NCBI GenBank assembly: GCA_020636905.1
Contig: JACJWX010000007.1
Span: 1 to 64,000 of the forward strand
Direction: 5' to 3'
Source: Actinomycetota bacterium
GTDB lineage: Bacteria; Actinomycetota; Thermoleophilia; Miltoncostaeales; Miltoncostaeaceae
Length of the DNA stretch: 64,000 nucleotides
The notes beneath the pieces are model-generated. The model did no database searches. It saw only the letters and a program-made list of their open reading frames with translations, and was not told where the DNA came from. This document shows positions 24,330 to 33,531 of this stretch, piece by piece. The translations under genes were made by a program, and so were the position numbers. Positions within the stretch are counted from its first letter, which is position 1, and each line of letters starts with the position of its first letter.

Positions 24330-26084
24330 ATGCCCAGACGATGCCCCCGGGCTGGTCGCCGTGCCCTCGGCCTCGCCCTTTTCTTCGCTGCGGTGCTGCC
24401 GTCGGCTGCAACCGCGCAACTCCCCGATCTCGTCGCCGATCCGGCCGAGGACCCGACCTTCGGCAGGTATCCCGACCCGGTCGGTGAGACCCCCGACGAC
24501 ACGTCGCTACTGCTGCGGTTCTCGGGGTACGTGCACAACATCGGTCCGGCGCCGCTCGACCTGTGGGGCACCGTCCCCGGGTTGACCCAGTACACCACCG
24601 GCGTCGACGCCGGCAGCGCGGACCGACTCGTGGCCGCCCCCGGTGCGTCCGCCGCCTGGTCGGCGGTGTCCGGCTCGAGCGTTCCGGTCACATACGAGCC
24701 CTACCGCGTCGGCGGGCGGTTCCAGGTCCGGGACGCGGTCGAATACACGCTGTGGGACCTGGCCGGCACCACGCAGATCCTCGGCCCGAGCCGGAACGAC
24801 GCCTGCTTCGGCGACATCGAACCCGATCCGACGCCGCTCGGGCCCGACGCCCCCATCTACGGAACCGCCCTGGACCCCGTGTCGGTCTGCGGTCAGGACC
24901 AGCCGACGTCCACGACGGTTCGCATGGGGATCTCCGAGGGCTACCGCGCCGTGCTCGACGCGGATCTGGACCGGCAGTGGCTGGACGTCTCGCGAGTGCC
25001 GCCGGGCCGATACCGGATCGGGACACGGGTCGATCCGGCCAACCACATCGCCGAAGCCAACGAGGCCAACAACGGGGTCGCACTCTCGGAGCCGGTCACC
25101 GTTCCCGGCTTCCGGGCGGCTCCGGTCTCGGTCACCGTCCGCCCGGGCGCGTCGGTCGACATCGCGCTGTCCGCGACCCGCTTCGATGCCACCGCGGAGG
25201 TGTCCCCGGAGGCGCCCTTCGGGTACGCCGACGCCGGAACTCCGCGGTACCGCGTCGACTCGCTCCCGAGTCACGGCCGCCTCACCGACGCCGCGGGTCG
25301 CGCGGTCGCCCCCGGCTGGACCGGTGACGCCGACCCCACGGCGCTCCGCTACACCTCCGACGGTTCGCCGGGGGTCGACACCTTCGCGTACTCGACGCTC
25401 AACATCGTCGGCGGAACGGTCGAGCCGGTACCCGCTCGCGCCGCCGTCCTCCCCAGGGTGTCCATCACAGTGGGCGTGTCCACGCCGCTGACCACGAGTG
25501 GCGGGCCGAAGGCAGCGGTCAGGAAGTTGCGGGTCTTCCGCCGGGTGCTCTCCGGCCGCACGCTCCGGCTCACGGTCCGGGCACCCATCTCCGGGCGTGC
25601 CATCGGCGTCGTCCGCGCGGCCGGTCGCGTGGTGGGTCGTTGCAGGGTGTCGGCCCGTCGGGGCCGGATCCTCGTCTGCCGGGTCAGGCTTCCGCGCGTC
25701 TACGACGCGGGGGCGCTGGTCGCCGACCTGCGCATCGTGCGCGGAGCCGTGCAGTACCGTCGCCGCATGCGCGTGGGGCGCGGCGTCGTGGTGAGCATGT
25801 CGGCGGTACGTCGCGGTCCGCGCCTGACCACCCGGTTGCGCACGCGCACGTCCGGATCGGCGACCGTCACGCCGCTGCCGGGCAAGGGCGTGCGTGGAAC
25901 CTGCAGCGCCCCCGTCTCCCGGGGTCGCACGCTCACCTGCCGATTCGTGCTCCGCTCCGGCGCACGGCCCCGGATCATCCGGGCCGTGTTGACCGACGGC
26001 CGCGGGCGCCGCGTCGTCTACGACCGGGCCATGCCGCGTCCCAAGCCGGTCGGGGGAACGGCCCGGGTGGGCACCCCGCGCTGA
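24330..26084 (+). CDS. Lysyl oxidase-like paralogue lacking the copper and quinone residues
   Basis: An exported 584-residue protein, signal peptide about 1-31. It aligns with the upstream protein along most of its length: LPDLVADP, LLLRFSGYVHN, GISEGYRAVLDADLDRQWLDVSR, and the Ig-like and basic C-terminal domains. At the metal site, where the upstream gene has HNHFH, this one reads GGRFQ (about 128-132). The tyrosine of LDYQW is replaced by Arg in LDRQWLDVS. With both sites gone, oxidase activity is not expected. It may be structural, a substrate-binding partner or a regulatory decoy. The ATG at 24330 lacks a clear ribosome site. Confidence 0.85.
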   Translation: MPRRCPRAGRRALGLALFFAAVLPSAATAQLPDLVADPAEDPTFGRYPDPVGETPDDTSLLLRFSGYVHNIGPAPLDLWGTVPGLTQYTTGVDAGSADRLVAAPGASAAWSAVSGSSVPVTYEPYRVGGRFQVRDAVEYTLWDLAGTTQILGPSRNDACFGDIEPDPTPLGPDAPIYGTALDPVSVCGQDQPTSTTVRMGISEGYRAVLDADLDRQWLDVSRVPPGRYRIGTRVDPANHIAEANEANNGVALSEPVTVPGFRAAPVSVTVRPGASVDIALSATRFDATAEVSPEAPFGYADAGTPRYRVDSLPSHGRLTDAAGRAVAPGWTGDADPTALRYTSDGSPGVDTFAYSTLNIVGGTVEPVPARAAVLPRVSITVGVSTPLTTSGGPKAAVRKLRVFRRVLSGRTLRLTVRAPISGRAIGVVRAAGRVVGRCRVSARRGRILVCRVRLPRVYDAGALVADLRIVRGAVQYRRRMRVGRGVVVSMSAVRRGPRLTTRLRTRTSGSATVTPLPGKGVRGTCSAPVSRGRTLTCRFVLRSGARPRIIRAVLTDGRGRRVVYDRAMPRPKPVGGTARVGTPR

Positions 26085-26211
26085 GCCGATCGATCCGGCG
26101 TGGCCGTGGGGCGCCTCGTGGGGTCGAAGCCCAACAAGGGACGATCGTCAGCGGCGCGGGAGCACGCTCCGCCGAGGTCGCCCCATCGGTCCGCTGCGGA
26201 CGCGCGCGCCG

Positions 26212-26316
26212 CTAGTGGTGTCCGTCGTGCTCCTGCTCCATGGCCTTGGCCATGATGTAGATCGTGAGTGCGGCAAGGACGATCCACACCGCGTACAGGA
26301 AGAAGATTCCGACCAT
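26212..26316 (-). CDS. 34-residue single-pass membrane peptide with His-rich tail
   Basis: A short frame (34 residues). It has a strong ribosome site, AAAGGA, eight bases before the ATG at 26316. The sequence is one hydrophobic helix (FFLYAVWIVLAALTIYIMA) followed by a charged tail KAMEQEHDGHH. The end is a clean TAG. The size and His tail resemble small accessory subunits of membrane oxidases or transporters, but I do not recognise the family. The gene stands alone between the second lysyl oxidase-like gene and the carboxylase operon. Confidence 0.6.
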   Translation of the reverse strand: MVGIFFLYAVWIVLAALTIYIMAKAMEQEHDGHH

Positions 26317-26530
26317 CGCTCGCTGTCCTTTCGCTCAACCCGCCCGAGCGCCCCGCTGATGCTCGGTACCGCAACCCACCCACTGTATCGCGCGGCGGGA
26401 GCCCTGCGGGACGAATGGTCCCCTGTGACGCGTCGTCTCCGACGATTCGCCTGAAGCGCTCCCGGACGTGCGTCGGGGCGCGCTCGCGACCCGATATGCT
26501 CGCCGCCGTCGAGATTCACCGGGGGGGACG

Positions 26531-28093
26531 GTGTCGGTCGAAGAACAGCGGAAACGGCTCATCGCGTTGCGCGACGAGGCGGTCCACGCCGGGAGCCAGG
26601 CCGCGGTCGAGCGGCAGCACGCACGCGGGAAGCTGACCGCGCGCGAGCGGATCGATCTGCTGCTGGACCCGGGATCGTTCACCGAACTGGACCGGTTCAC
26701 CCGCCACCGCTCACATGGATTCGGGCTCGAGAACAACCGCCCCTGGGGCGACGGGGTGGTCACCGGGCACGGCACCATCGACGGCCGCCGCGTCTACGTG
26801 TTCAGCCAGGACTTCACCGTGTTCGGCGGGAGCCTCGGCGAGGTGTTCGCCGAGAAGATCTGCAAGGTCATGGATCTCGCCGTGAAGATGGGGTGCCCGC
26901 TCATCGGGATCAACGACTCCGGTGGCGCCCGCATCCAGGAGGGCGTGGTCTCCCTCGCGGGCTACGCCGACATCTTCTACCGCAACGTCCAGGCCAGCGG
27001 CGTGATCCCCCAGATCTCGGTGATCATGGGCCCCTGCGCCGGCGGCGCCGTCTACAGCCCCGCCATCACCGACTTCATCTTCATGGTCCGCGAGACCAGC
27101 CACATGTTCATCACCGGGCCCGAGGTCATCAAGACCGTCACCGGTGAGGACGTCAGCATGGAGGCCCTGGGCGGCGCCCAGGCGCACGCCACCCGGTCGG
27201 GCGTCTGCCAGTTCGCCGCCGACAGCGAAGAACAGTGCCTGGGGATGGTCCGGGACCTGCTGTCGTTCATTCCGCAGAACAACCTGGAACTCCCCGCCGA
27301 CGACCCGGTCGGCGACCCCGTGGATCGCCAGGAGCCGGAGCTGGCCACCATCATCCCCGACCAGGCCACCAAGCCCTACGACGCCCGCAAGGTGATCCAG
27401 CTGGTGGTCGATGACGGGGACTTCATGGAGGTCGCCCCGCTCTACGCCCAGAACATCGTGGTGGGGTTCGCGCGCCTGAACGGTCATTCGGTGGGGCTCG
27501 TGGCGAACCAGCCCACCTCGCTCGCCGGTGTGCTCGACATCGACGCCTCGGTCAAGGCCGCCCGGTTCATCCGGTTCTGCGACGCCTTCAACATCCCCAT
27601 CGTGAGTTTCGTCGACGTCCCCGGGTTCATGCCGGGCACCGACCAGGAGTACCGCGGGATCATCCTGCACGGAGCCAAGCTGCTGTACGCCTACGCCGAG
27701 GCGACGGTCCCCAAGCTGACCGTCATCACGCGCAAGGCCTACGGTGGTGCCTACGACGTGATGAGCAGCAAGCACCTGGGCGCGGACTTCAACGCCGCCT
27801 GGCCCACCGCCGAGATCGCGGTGATGGGACCCGACGGAGCCGTCAACATCGTCTTCCGGCGCGAACTCGAGGCCGCCGCCGAACGCGGTGAGGACCCCGC
27901 CGTCCGCCGCGCGGAGCTCATCGAGGAGTACCGCGAGCGATTCGCGAACCCGTACATCGCCGCCGAGCGCGGGTACGTGGACGACGTGATCGAACCCGAG
28001 GAAACGCGCCCGTGGCTCATCAACGCCCTCGAGGCGTGCCTGACCAAGCGCGAGCCCGGACCGCCGCGCAAGCACGGGAACATCCCCCTGTGA
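26531..28093 (+). CDS. pccB: Acyl-CoA carboxylase carboxyltransferase (beta) subunit
   Basis: A 520-residue biotin-dependent carboxyltransferase. It moves CO2 from carboxybiotin to acetyl- or propionyl-CoA, supplying malonyl- or methylmalonyl-CoA. Visible family blocks are ARGKLTARERIDLLLDPGSF (family context), INDSGGARIQEGVVSL, the oxyanion GPCAGGAVYSPA, IDIDASVKAARFIRFCDAFNIPI-type region, and MSSKHLGADFNAAWPTAEIAVMG. The GTG at 26531 follows a G-rich ribosome site. The next gene (epsilon subunit) overlaps its stop (GTGA) and the alpha subunit follows, the standard actinobacterial operon order. Acetyl- versus propionyl-CoA preference is not decided here. Confidence 0.95.
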   Translation: MSVEEQRKRLIALRDEAVHAGSQAAVERQHARGKLTARERIDLLLDPGSFTELDRFTRHRSHGFGLENNRPWGDGVVTGHGTIDGRRVYVFSQDFTVFGGSLGEVFAEKICKVMDLAVKMGCPLIGINDSGGARIQEGVVSLAGYADIFYRNVQASGVIPQISVIMGPCAGGAVYSPAITDFIFMVRETSHMFITGPEVIKTVTGEDVSMEALGGAQAHATRSGVCQFAADSEEQCLGMVRDLLSFIPQNNLELPADDPVGDPVDRQEPELATIIPDQATKPYDARKVIQLVVDDGDFMEVAPLYAQNIVVGFARLNGHSVGLVANQPTSLAGVLDIDASVKAARFIRFCDAFNIPIVSFVDVPGFMPGTDQEYRGIILHGAKLLYAYAEATVPKLTVITRKAYGGAYDVMSSKHLGADFNAAWPTAEIAVMGPDGAVNIVFRRELEAAAERGEDPAVRRAELIEEYRERFANPYIAAERGYVDDVIEPEETRPWLINALEACLTKREPGPPRKHGNIPL

Positions 28094-28320
28094 GCAGCGC
28101 GCGTCCGAGCCTGCGCATCGCGGGGGATCCCGATCCCGAGGTGGCGGCCGCGATCTCGGCGGCCATGGGTGTCCTTCTGGGCGGCGGGTCCCCCGTCGAG
28201 TCCGGGCCCGCGATTCCGGCATGGCGCAGGGCCGGGCTCCATGAGGGGGTCGCGTCACGTGTCCCGGTCATGCCGGGTGTGACGGTCTGGCGGGCGTCCG
28301 CTGACGCCTCACACGAGTAG
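28090..28320 (+). CDS. Acyl-CoA carboxylase epsilon subunit
   Basis: A 76-residue protein. It starts with a GTG overlapping the beta-subunit stop. The N-terminus, SSARPSLRIAGDPDPEVAAAISAAMGVLLGG, matches the AccE/PccE pattern (LRV...G-x-P-x-x-E-x-A-A...) and the C-terminal half has AWRRAGLHEG. In actinobacteria this subunit stabilises the alpha-beta complex and tunes activity. The position between beta and alpha supports the call more than the weak sequence does. Confidence 0.75.
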   Translation: MSSARPSLRIAGDPDPEVAAAISAAMGVLLGGGSPVESGPAIPAWRRAGLHEGVASRVPVMPGVTVWRASADASHE

Positions 28321-28338
28321 AACCACGAAGGAGTAGCG

Positions 28339-30126
28339 GTGTTCACGAAGGTCCTGGTTGCCAACCGCGGCGAGATCGCCATCCGGGTGTTCCGCACACT
28401 GCGCGAGATGGGGATCCAGTCGGTCGCGGTGTACAGCGAGACCGACCGTGACGCGAGGTTCGTCCGGTTCGCCGATGAGGCCTACTGCATCGGTCCGGGC
28501 CCGGCGACCGAGAGCTACCTGAAGGGCGACGAGGTCGTCGCGGTGGCGCAGCGGGCCGGCGCCGAGGCCATCCATCCGGGATACGGGTTTCTGGCCGAGA
28601 ACGCTGGATTCGCGCGCGCCTGCGCCAACGCGGGCATCGTCTTCATCGGGCCGCCCGCCGAGGCGATCGACGCGATGGGCTCCAAGATCGAGGCGCGGGC
28701 GCTGATGGACCGCGCCGGGGTTCCGATCGTGCCCGGCGTCACCGATCCCGTGGACACCGTGGACGACGCCAGGACGATCGCCGACGAGATCGGCTATCCG
28801 GTCGCGGTGAAGGCCGCCGCCGGCGGCGGCGGCAAGGGTTTCCGCGTGGCCCTGACCCCGGATGCGCTCGAGGATGCGTTCGAGGGCGCCCGCCGGGAGT
28901 CCGAGAAGTTCTTCGCCGATTCGGTCGTCTACCTGGAGCGGTACCTCCCGGAGCCGCGCCACGTCGAGGTCCAGGTGCTCGCCGACACCCACGGCACCAC
29001 CATCTGGCTCGGTGAGCGCGACTGCTCGGTGCAGCGGCGGCATCAGAAGCTGGTGGAGGAGACCCCGAGCCCCATCGTCTCGGACGATCTCCGCCGCCGG
29101 ATGGGCGAGGCGTCGGTCCGGGCCGCGGAAGCCGTCGGGTACACGTCGGCCGGCACGCTCGAGTACCTCGTCAGCGGCGAGGAGTTCTTCTTCCTCGAGA
29201 TGAACACGCGGATCCAGGTGGAACACACGGTCACCGAGATGGTGACCGGCGTCGACCTCATCCGCGAACAGGTCCGGGTTGCGGCGGGTGAGCCGCTCAG
29301 CATCGGCCAGGACGACGTCGATCCGCGCGGCCACGCCTTCGAGTGCCGGATCAACGCCGAGGACGCCGCCAACCGGTTCCTGCCCTCGCCGGCGCCGATC
29401 ACCGCCTACCGCGAGCCCACCGGGCCCGGAATCCGCGTCGATTCGGGTGTCGAGGCCGGGTCGGTGATCCCCGAGATCTACGATCCGATGGTCGCGAAGC
29501 TGATCGTCTGGGACATCGACCGGGACACGGCGCGCCGCCGCATGCTGCGGGCGCTCGACGAGTACGTCGTGGAGGGGCCCAGGACGCTCATCCCCTTCCA
29601 CCGCTGGCTGCTGCAGCTCCCCGAGTTCATCGACGGCGGCGCGTGCCACGCTGAGGTCGCGAAGCTCGCGGAGTCGGCCACCCCGATTCCAGGGACCGAG
29701 GAGGCCGCGACGCCCGCCGCGGATGCTGAGGAGGCCGAACCGACCGTGAAGCGGTCGCTGACCGCCGAGGTGAACGGCCGCCGGTTCGCCGTGGACCTGT
29801 TCATCCCCGAGAGCCAGCTGGGCTCCGCGGGTGCGCCGGCACCTCGTCGCAAGCGGTCCCGGACCGAGAGCGGAAGCGGTGCGGGGCATGGATCGCAGGC
29901 GCCGGAGCAGGTGGTGAGCCCCATGCAGGGCACCGTCCTGCGGGTGAACGTCGCCGAGGGCGACGTGGTGGCCCAGGGCGATGTCATCTGCGTCATCGAG
30001 GCGATGAAGATGGAGAACGAGGTGTCGGCACACCAGCCCGGCACCGTCCACAAGCTGTCGGTGGCGGAGGGAGACTCCGTGGGTGCCAACCAGCTGATCG
30101 CGATCATCTCCGAAGACGCGGAGTGA
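28339..30126 (+). CDS. Acyl-CoA carboxylase biotin carboxylase/BCCP (alpha) subunit
   Basis: A 595-residue protein with a biotin carboxylase domain (about 1-450) and a C-terminal biotinyl domain. Markers are KVLVANRGEIAIRVFRTLRE, HPGYGFLAEN, the glycine-rich ATP loop AAGGGGKGF, LEMNTRIQVEHTVTEM, and EAMKMENEV with biotinylated Lys557. Between about 455 and 530 there is an Ala/Glu-rich and basic linker. The GTG at 28339 has AAGGAG upstream. It closes the beta-epsilon-alpha operon. The gene ends 20 bp before the convergent M48-like gene. Confidence 0.95.
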   Translation: MFTKVLVANRGEIAIRVFRTLREMGIQSVAVYSETDRDARFVRFADEAYCIGPGPATESYLKGDEVVAVAQRAGAEAIHPGYGFLAENAGFARACANAGIVFIGPPAEAIDAMGSKIEARALMDRAGVPIVPGVTDPVDTVDDARTIADEIGYPVAVKAAAGGGGKGFRVALTPDALEDAFEGARRESEKFFADSVVYLERYLPEPRHVEVQVLADTHGTTIWLGERDCSVQRRHQKLVEETPSPIVSDDLRRRMGEASVRAAEAVGYTSAGTLEYLVSGEEFFFLEMNTRIQVEHTVTEMVTGVDLIREQVRVAAGEPLSIGQDDVDPRGHAFECRINAEDAANRFLPSPAPITAYREPTGPGIRVDSGVEAGSVIPEIYDPMVAKLIVWDIDRDTARRRMLRALDEYVVEGPRTLIPFHRWLLQLPEFIDGGACHAEVAKLAESATPIPGTEEAATPAADAEEAEPTVKRSLTAEVNGRRFAVDLFIPESQLGSAGAPAPRRKRSRTESGSGAGHGSQAPEQVVSPMQGTVLRVNVAEGDVVAQGDVICVIEAMKMENEVSAHQPGTVHKLSVAEGDSVGANQLIAIISEDAE

Positions 30127-30145
30127 CCCGAACGGACCGCGTGCC

Positions 30146-31612
30146 CTACGGGATTCCCGGCACGTAGATCGTCTGCGTTCCCCGAATGCGATCGGTGTTC
30201 GCATTCACGTCGCGGACGATCAGCGTCCACCGGTACCTGCCGGGAGCGATTCCCAGGTGCGCGGGCACCACGCGGAACTTCACCTCCACCGGGTGGGAAC
30301 GCGAGGTGATCTTCCGCCGGATGATCCTGCGACTGCGCCGGGGCGAATCGTAGGCCAGGTGCAGCAGCACCCAGGCGTCCCCGCGATCGGCATCGTCGCA
30401 CCAGAGGACGCGCCAGAGCAGGTCGGTTCCCTGGGTCCACACGTCACCATCGATCAGCACGGGATCGTCCGGTTTGCCGTTCGACCCGCTGGGGCACACG
30501 TTCGTGTCGGTGCGTGACGGTTCGGTGGAGGCCCCGGTCGACGTCGTCCCGGCTTCCGCGTCCGTGTCGGCCTTCGCCTGCGTGGTGGTGCCACCACCTC
30601 CCGAGGATCCCCCGCCGCCCAGTGTGCTCAGGGCGAGCACGAGCAGCAGGGCGAGTACACCCAGCACCGACAGGAACACGGCGGTCGCGGTGGGGTCCCG
30701 TTCCTTCGCGGCCGGGTCCCGCGCTTCCTCGGGGACCTCGCCGTCCGTTGTGGTGACCGTCTCGTCCACCGACCGGATGGGAGTCGGCCGCACCGGTGCC
30801 TCTCGAACGTTCGCCGCCTGGGCGGCCCGGATCTGCGCGGCCCGGCCCGCGGCATCCGGGTGGACGAACCCGCGAAGCCAACGCGAGGCCGGTATCGCCA
30901 GGAACAGGAGCACCATCGGCCACCAGCGCGGCCCCCGCGGGGGTGCTGCGTCGAGGCGCTCGATGCCGTCGGCGACCGCGACCTCGTGATCGGCATCGAT
31001 CAGCGTCGCCGCGCCGGCGTCCGACTGCAGCTCGCGGCCGTAGACGTGGACGCCGAACGCGGCCAGCGCGACCGCCAGGGCCAGCAGCGAGACCGTGACG
31101 CCGAACGCGCCGGTCCCCAGCCGGAACACGGCGACGAGCAGCGCGGCGATGGGCAGCATCCACACGAAGCCGTCGAGTGCCGCGACGGGTGTCGTGGTGC
31201 GGTGGAGCTCCCTCGCAATGACCCCCTTGATGGCGCCGACGTCCTCGTCGTGGAGCAGCCCATCGGACACGGTGAGGGTCTGGCCGCCGGGCCACCCGGA
31301 CACGTACGCGACGGCGTGTTCGGTGGCGACCGTGCGGATGGCGACCCGCGGGATCTGCGCGTTGCCCATCGACATCAGCCCGACCATCCGCGGGAATTCC
31401 AGCTCTTCCGCGGGCAGCGGCGACGTCTTGACCAGGCGGAGTGCGGCGACGTGCCGCAGCAGGGGTGCGAAGAGCAACAACGCGCCGATGGCGAGCAGCA
31501 ACCAGCGTGAGGTCACCGCCGCCAGCACCAGCACGCCGAACCCGGCGGCGACGGACACCGCGGCGGTGGCTCGCGGAAGCATCGCGGCGTTCTGCGATTG
31601 GGGGATCGCCAT
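30146..31612 (-). CDS. Membrane protein with a degenerate M48 (HtpX-like) peptidase domain
   Basis: A 488-residue membrane protein. Two hydrophobic segments sit near residues 15-60, then an M48-like region with LTVSDGLLHDEDVGAIKGVIARELHR. In active HtpX this would end AHELGH; here the zinc histidines are replaced (RELHR), while the later RELQSDAGAATL, which normally gives the third ligand, keeps its Glu and Asp. The protein is therefore an inactive homologue. More hydrophobic helices and a Gly/Ser/Thr-rich linker follow, then an extracellular C-terminal domain with a Trp/Arg-rich motif that I do not recognise. The start may be ATG 31612 or GTG 31618. Confidence 0.65.
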   Translation of the reverse strand: MAIPQSQNAAMLPRATAAVSVAAGFGVLVLAAVTSRWLLLAIGALLLFAPLLRHVAALRLVKTSPLPAEELEFPRMVGLMSMGNAQIPRVAIRTVATEHAVAYVSGWPGGQTLTVSDGLLHDEDVGAIKGVIARELHRTTTPVAALDGFVWMLPIAALLVAVFRLGTGAFGVTVSLLALAVALAAFGVHVYGRELQSDAGAATLIDADHEVAVADGIERLDAAPPRGPRWWPMVLLFLAIPASRWLRGFVHPDAAGRAAQIRAAQAANVREAPVRPTPIRSVDETVTTTDGEVPEEARDPAAKERDPTATAVFLSVLGVLALLLVLALSTLGGGGSSGGGGTTTQAKADTDAEAGTTSTGASTEPSRTDTNVCPSGSNGKPDDPVLIDGDVWTQGTDLLWRVLWCDDADRGDAWVLLHLAYDSPRRSRRIIRRKITSRSHPVEVKFRVVPAHLGIAPGRYRWTLIVRDVNANTDRIRGTQTIYVPGIP

Positions 31613-31648
31613 CGGCACGATCTTCGACGGGTGGACCCGTCGCCCTGC

Positions 31649-32086
31649 TTAGTGGGGCTTGGCGGGCCGGACCAGGTGCACCGCGCACGGTGCGTGGTAA
31701 GCGATGTACCCCGCGAAGGAGCCCAGCAGGGCCCGGTCGAGCAGGCCTCGATGCGACCCGGCGACGAGCACGTCGACGTCGGTCGTCTCGGCCCATTCAC
31801 AGACGGCCACACCCGGGCGCCCGTGGAGCAGCACCGCTTCGAAGGTGAGGTCGCCCGAGGCGGCGTTGAGTTCGTCGACCCGCCCGGTCAGCCAGGTTTC
31901 GGCATCCTCGACGACCGAGCGCATGTCGGGCGCCGGCAGCTCCATGGCCGCCAGGGGCGCGGAGACCACGTGGACCAGTGCGAGCCGTCCGTCGTCCCGG
32001 ACGAGCCGGCGCCCCGCGGTCAGGATGGCGTCGCTGGACGGCGATGCGTCGACACAGCAAGCGACGTGCGAGAACCCGGGTCCCAT
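31649..32086 (-). CDS. Universal stress protein (UspA family)
   Basis: A 145-residue cytoplasmic protein with the UspA fold. The N-terminal strand HVACCVDASPSSDAIL holds the conserved Asp for ATP contact. The C-terminal Gly-rich loop GSHRGLLDRALLGSFAGYIAYHAPCAVHLVRP fits the G-x2-G-x9-G-S ATP pattern (the second Ser/Thr positions are conserved). It stands 36 bp upstream of the M48-like gene on the same strand, so they may share a transcript. Regulation cannot be seen. Confidence 0.88.
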   Translation of the reverse strand: MGPGFSHVACCVDASPSSDAILTAGRRLVRDDGRLALVHVVSAPLAAMELPAPDMRSVVEDAETWLTGRVDELNAASGDLTFEAVLLHGRPGVAVCEWAETTDVDVLVAGSHRGLLDRALLGSFAGYIAYHAPCAVHLVRPAKPH

Positions 32087-32264
32087 GCGGCCAGCCTACT
32101 CCTGGAACCGCCGCCGTACACCCGTCGCGCACCACACGTCACGCGTGCCGGCCCGTGCGTCGCCTATCCTGCAGCGCGGTGGTCGTCACGTTCACGCATT
32201 TCCTTCGCCCGGGCGTCGCATTCGGCGCCCCGGCCGTCATCGCTCCCGAGCCGGGTCGTCGAAC

Positions 32265-33380
32265 ATGAGCTCGCCGCGGTCGGGCACGCGCGTCCCGTTT
32301 CTCGTCCTGCTCCTCGTCGCCGCCGTGGCGCTGGTGTCGGGCTGCGGAGGGGGTGACGCCGAGCCGGAGATCACCGACGCCGTCGAGTCGCATGCGCCCG
32401 AGGACGTGCCCTACAGCCCGTCGGCGCGGTTCAACCAGCTGATCCCCGACGGCGCGGAAACCGATCCTCGGAGCGATGCGGTCATCAGCCGCTTCGTCGA
32501 GAACGCCAACGTGCATCGGGTGAACATCGCCACGACGGGTGAAGTGCCGCCGATCTACCGGGTCTCGTCCGACGACCCGTTCCTGTCGGTCTGGGTGGAC
32601 GGGGAGAAGATCCGCTTCCGGGTCCCCGACCAGGCCAGCCCGGGGGGTGGCGAGGACCACCCGCTCGTGCTGCTCGATCGGAACCACCCGGACTTCGGCC
32701 GGTTCGTGGAACTCCGCCTGTTCCAGGCCTGGATCGATCGCGATGCCGGCGAGATCTACGCCGAGGGCGAGAGCCTGTCCCACTACAACCACACCGACGC
32801 CCGGCTGAACCCCGATGGGAGCAGGTCGGTCGGCGTGCCGTTCCGGGGCGGTGGGACCGGTTCGGGCCTGTCGATCCTGGCCGGCCTGGTCCGCCCGTCG
32901 GAGGTCGCGTCGGGTCGGATCCAGCATGCGGTGCGGTTCGCCTACTCGGCGTACGACAGCACCGACCGGTTCCGGGCGCCCGCCACCAAGACCGATCAGC
33001 CGAAGGGCGGCTACACGCGCGATCCCGACGTGGCCATGGACATGGGGATGCGCCTCCAGCTCGATCCGGACGTCGACTGCGATGCCCGGACGGTGCCCGG
33101 GAAGTCCGATCGGTCGCGCGAGACCCGGTTCCTGCGCGTCCTCTGCCGGGCGATGCAGGAGTACGGGATGATCATGCTCGACGGGACCACCAACGACGGC
33201 ATCCTCATCGAGATGGAGGACGACCAGACCGCCGACTGGACGTCGGTGGCCGGCGACACCCGCGAGGGGAGCTACGGCTACATCGTCCGTTCCCAGGGCT
33301 CCCCCGACGACGGCCTCGATCGCAACGACACATCGGGCATCCCCTGGGACCGCCTCCGGGTGATCGCCGAAGCCCCGTAG
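32265..33380 (+). CDS. Lipoprotein with an unrecognised extracellular domain (shared with the 55-57 kb protein)
   Basis: A 371-residue lipoprotein. Its signal ends in the lipobox LVSGC, with acylated Cys27. The mature part begins with an acidic Asp/Glu stretch. The rest is a domain that recurs at the C-terminus of the secreted protein ending at 57239. Shared blocks in order: NQLIPDG, D-x-RSDA, RFR-x-PD, NHPD, VELRL, HYN, LIRPSE-type, RFAY, KTDQPKG, GMRLQLDP, DCD-x-RTV, YGMI, and SGIPW. I do not recognise the family. The many aromatic and Asp residues would suit a glycan-binding or hydrolase role, but this is a guess. Confidence 0.75.
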   Translation: MSSPRSGTRVPFLVLLLVAAVALVSGCGGGDAEPEITDAVESHAPEDVPYSPSARFNQLIPDGAETDPRSDAVISRFVENANVHRVNIATTGEVPPIYRVSSDDPFLSVWVDGEKIRFRVPDQASPGGGEDHPLVLLDRNHPDFGRFVELRLFQAWIDRDAGEIYAEGESLSHYNHTDARLNPDGSRSVGVPFRGGGTGSGLSILAGLVRPSEVASGRIQHAVRFAYSAYDSTDRFRAPATKTDQPKGGYTRDPDVAMDMGMRLQLDPDVDCDARTVPGKSDRSRETRFLRVLCRAMQEYGMIMLDGTTNDGILIEMEDDQTADWTSVAGDTREGSYGYIVRSQGSPDDGLDRNDTSGIPWDRLRVIAEAP

Positions 33381-33531
33381 CCGGGCTCCGCCCGCAGGGG
33401 GGCGCCGGTTCGGCGTGAATACCCCCAGAACGGGCAGGGTGGTATACGCCAACCTGCACCAACGGGAGAGGGACCACTCGCCGGGCTGAGGTACGCTCGA
33501 ATCTCGGACGGATCCATGAGGAGGACGGCTC

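Noticed and set aside
33419..33445. ATACCCCCA and GGGTGGTAT resembling a second CsoR/CstR operator before the Wzz-like gene
   Set aside because: The arms are imperfect and 9 bp apart, unlike the tight N4 site at 40805-40822, and the downstream genes have no sulfur or copper link.
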